Assembly: GCA_003521845.1 (NCBI GenBank)
Contig: DPHB01000019.1
Location: 46,459-55,181 of the forward strand
Direction: 5' to 3'
Source of the DNA: Oceanospirillaceae bacterium
GTDB lineage: Bacteria; Pseudomonadota; Gammaproteobacteria; Pseudomonadales; Balneatricaceae
DNA length: 8,723 bases
Shown: positions 7,870 through 8,723 of the stretch, in pieces
Position numbering within the stretch: the stretch's first letter is position 1
Layout: every line of letters starts with the position of its first letter
Notes under the pieces: generated by a model
Seen by the model: only the letters and a program-made list of their open reading frames with translations
What the model was told of the DNA's origin: nothing
The model's database searches: none
Made by a program: the position numbers and the translations under genes

Positions 7870-8203
7870 CCAGCTGCCCCTCCCTAACGAGCGGGCTAAA
7901 ATCCAGATCCTCATGCACATCAATGGCCAAGTTGGCTTCTACTATTGTCATGCAGGCACGCTGGTTTTTTTGCCCGTTAATGGTCACTAGGCAGGCATAA
8001 CAGACGCCCATATGGCAATAAGGCAATTGCGCTTGTTTAGTTTTGGGGTGCTGGCGGCTGGCGGTACAACCCAAATAAAGCAATGCTGCCGCTACAGTCA
8101 AGCCTTTAGGTACGGGATGCTCCACACCATTAAGGCGTATATTGACGCTTTGATGTGGCGTATTCTGCGCTTGGTGCTGAGCTTCAAATAGCAACTTAAA
8201 CAT
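7859..8203 (-). CDS. Small [2Fe-2S] ferredoxin-like protein; gamma subunit of the dehydrogenase complex
   Basis: This 114-residue protein is a Fer2-type electron carrier of the HcnA/OoxX/hydroxyproline-dehydrogenase gamma family, thought to link the DAO subunit and the large flavoprotein in the cytoplasm or at the inner membrane face. The ligands are C63, C68, C71 and C84, in YCHMGVCYACLVTINGQ and RACMT. This C-x4-C-x2-C-x12-C spacing is the family's, and the length of about 100-115 residues is normal. An N-terminal beta region (NIRLNGVEHPVPKGLTVAAA, 21-40) precedes the cluster. I use the ATG at 8203, because it overlaps the DAO stop by 8 bases (CATGTTTAA) and has GTGAG 7 bases upstream. A longer frame opens at 8293, but its 30 extra residues lie in the DAO coding sequence in another frame and look non-native. 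C46 is an additional cysteine outside the cluster pattern. Confidence 0.88.
   Translation of the reverse strand: MFKLLFEAQHQAQNTPHQSVNIRLNGVEHPVPKGLTVAAALLYLGCTASRQHPKTKQAQLPYCHMGVCYACLVTINGQKNQRACMTIVEANLAIDVHEDLDFSPLVREGQLDDR
7877..7884 (-). promoter_or_regulatory. Strong ribosome binding site for the alpha-subunit gene inside the [2Fe-2S] gene
   Basis: GGGAGGGG on the minus strand ends 7 bases before the ATG at 7869. It lies in the last codons of the [2Fe-2S] gene and fixes the start of the large flavoprotein. The overlap of stop and start suggests coupled translation, which would help keep subunit amounts balanced. Confidence 0.75.
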
Positions 8204-8723
8204 GGAAGCGCTCACTATCAAAAGATTGTATCCAGTGACTCTCTTGCCCGTCGGGCAAGGTGCCAGACAACCAAGCCGCAAGAGGGCCGGCATGGGCAGC
8301 GGCTAAACTAACGCCGCTGTGACAGACCACACCAAAGGCCCCTGGATACTGTTTTGACGCCTGGTAGATCGGTGCGCCATCGGGCGACATAATACGTAGC
8401 GCACCCCAGCTACGTACCAGCTGCGTGTCATTCAGTTGTGGAAACAAGCTTATAGCGTCACTGGCTATCTTCTGCATGACACCTATATCACTAGCATCGT
8501 CCAAACCGCAGTGTTCATGGGAACCACCGATTTGCAGGGTACCTTCGGCAGTTTGTCGCACTTGCGGCGAGGCGTACTTAAATACGGGTGCGCAAGGTTC
8601 AGTAATCAAAATTTGGCCTTTGACCGCACTAACAGGCAGATGCATAGCCAGTTGCTCACCCAAGCGTTGGTTGTCTAAACCTGCGCAGAGTACCACCTGC
8701 TGGCTTTGCCAAGACCTTGTTGT
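8196..8723 (-). CDS. DAO-family FAD-dependent oxidoreductase, C-terminal 175 residues; catalytic beta subunit of the dehydrogenase complex (5' end beyond the window)
   Basis: The visible part is the C-terminal half of a glycine/D-amino-acid oxidase (DAO) family flavoenzyme, which oxidises the amine substrate on FAD. Hallmarks in order are VVLCAGLDNQRLGEQL (the strand and turn after the substrate domain), VSAVKGQILITEP, LQIGGSHE, SWGALRIMSPDGAPIY and CHSGVSLAAAHAGPLAAWLSG, the closing FAD-contact region. These resemble HcnC, opine oxidase subunit B and the beta subunit of hydroxyproline dehydrogenase. The frame is open to the window edge. An in-frame GTG at 8696 is an internal valine codon, not a start, since the family needs about 190-220 further N-terminal residues including the GxGxxG loop. 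The stop overlaps the next gene's start by 8 bases. DAO first, then [2Fe-2S], then the alpha subunit differs from the hcnABC order and agrees better with D-hydroxyproline dehydrogenase loci. Confidence 0.88.
   Translation of the reverse strand, partial: TTRSWQSQQVVLCAGLDNQRLGEQLAMHLPVSAVKGQILITEPCAPVFKYASPQVRQTAEGTLQIGGSHEHCGLDDASDIGVMQKIASDAISLFPQLNDTQLVRSWGALRIMSPDGAPIYQASKQYPGAFGVVCHSGVSLAAAHAGPLAAWLSGTLPDGQESHWIQSFDSERFHV

Noticed and set aside
7870..7923. Longer N-terminus for the FAD/BFD oxidoreductase starting at 7923
   Set aside because: The extra 18 residues come from within the [2Fe-2S] gene, while a strong GGGAGGGG site directly precedes the ATG at 7869.
8204..8293. Longer N-terminus for the [2Fe-2S] protein starting at 8293
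   Set aside because: The added 30 residues lie within the DAO gene in another frame and look unlike the family. The ATG at 8203 has an RBS and gives the usual length.
6406..8723. Hydrogen cyanide synthase (hcnABC) operon
   Set aside because: The domains match, but hcn operons begin with the [2Fe-2S] gene, followed by the B and C subunits. Here the DAO gene comes first, so cyanide synthesis is not the best call, although the sequence alone cannot exclude it.

Overview
The window looks like chromosomal DNA from a Gram-negative bacterium, most likely a gammaproteobacterium. The base composition is moderate, and there are Sec-exported periplasmic proteins and a YfhM-like alpha-2-macroglobulin. 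The taxonomic guess is an inference from gene content only. All five protein-coding genes lie on the minus strand, so transcription runs from high to low coordinates. The two outermost genes are cut by the window edges. I saw no RNA gene, insertion sequence, CRISPR array or long repeat.

Region 6406-8723 is a tightly packed three-gene operon. In transcription order it encodes a DAO-family FAD oxidoreductase (C-terminal 175 residues only), a 114-residue [2Fe-2S] protein, and a 487-residue FAD/NAD(P)-type oxidoreductase with a C-terminal BFD-type [2Fe-2S] domain. Consecutive genes overlap by 8 and 11 bases, so translation is probably coupled. These are the beta, gamma and alpha subunits of a heteromeric flavin/iron-sulfur amine dehydrogenase. 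The family includes D-hydroxyproline dehydrogenase, opine oxidase and hydrogen cyanide synthase. The gene order (DAO first) fits a hydroxyproline/D-amino-acid dehydrogenase best, but the substrate cannot be read from this window.

After a 158-base gap comes a 702-residue protein of no family I recognise (4139-6247). It has a clear signal peptide, and five of its eight mature cysteines lie in the last 115 residues. A further 140-base gap, without a convincing terminator, leads to a very large alpha-2-macroglobulin (1-3998, with 1332 N-terminal residues visible). This protein keeps the thioester motif CLEQ and a bait-like segment, but has an ordinary cleavable signal peptide instead of the lipoprotein signal known from E. 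coli YfhM. The exported pair (unknown 702-residue protein plus thioester macroglobulin) is the most interesting part of the window. It may be a periplasmic protease-trapping or envelope-defence module, separate from the catabolic operon upstream.
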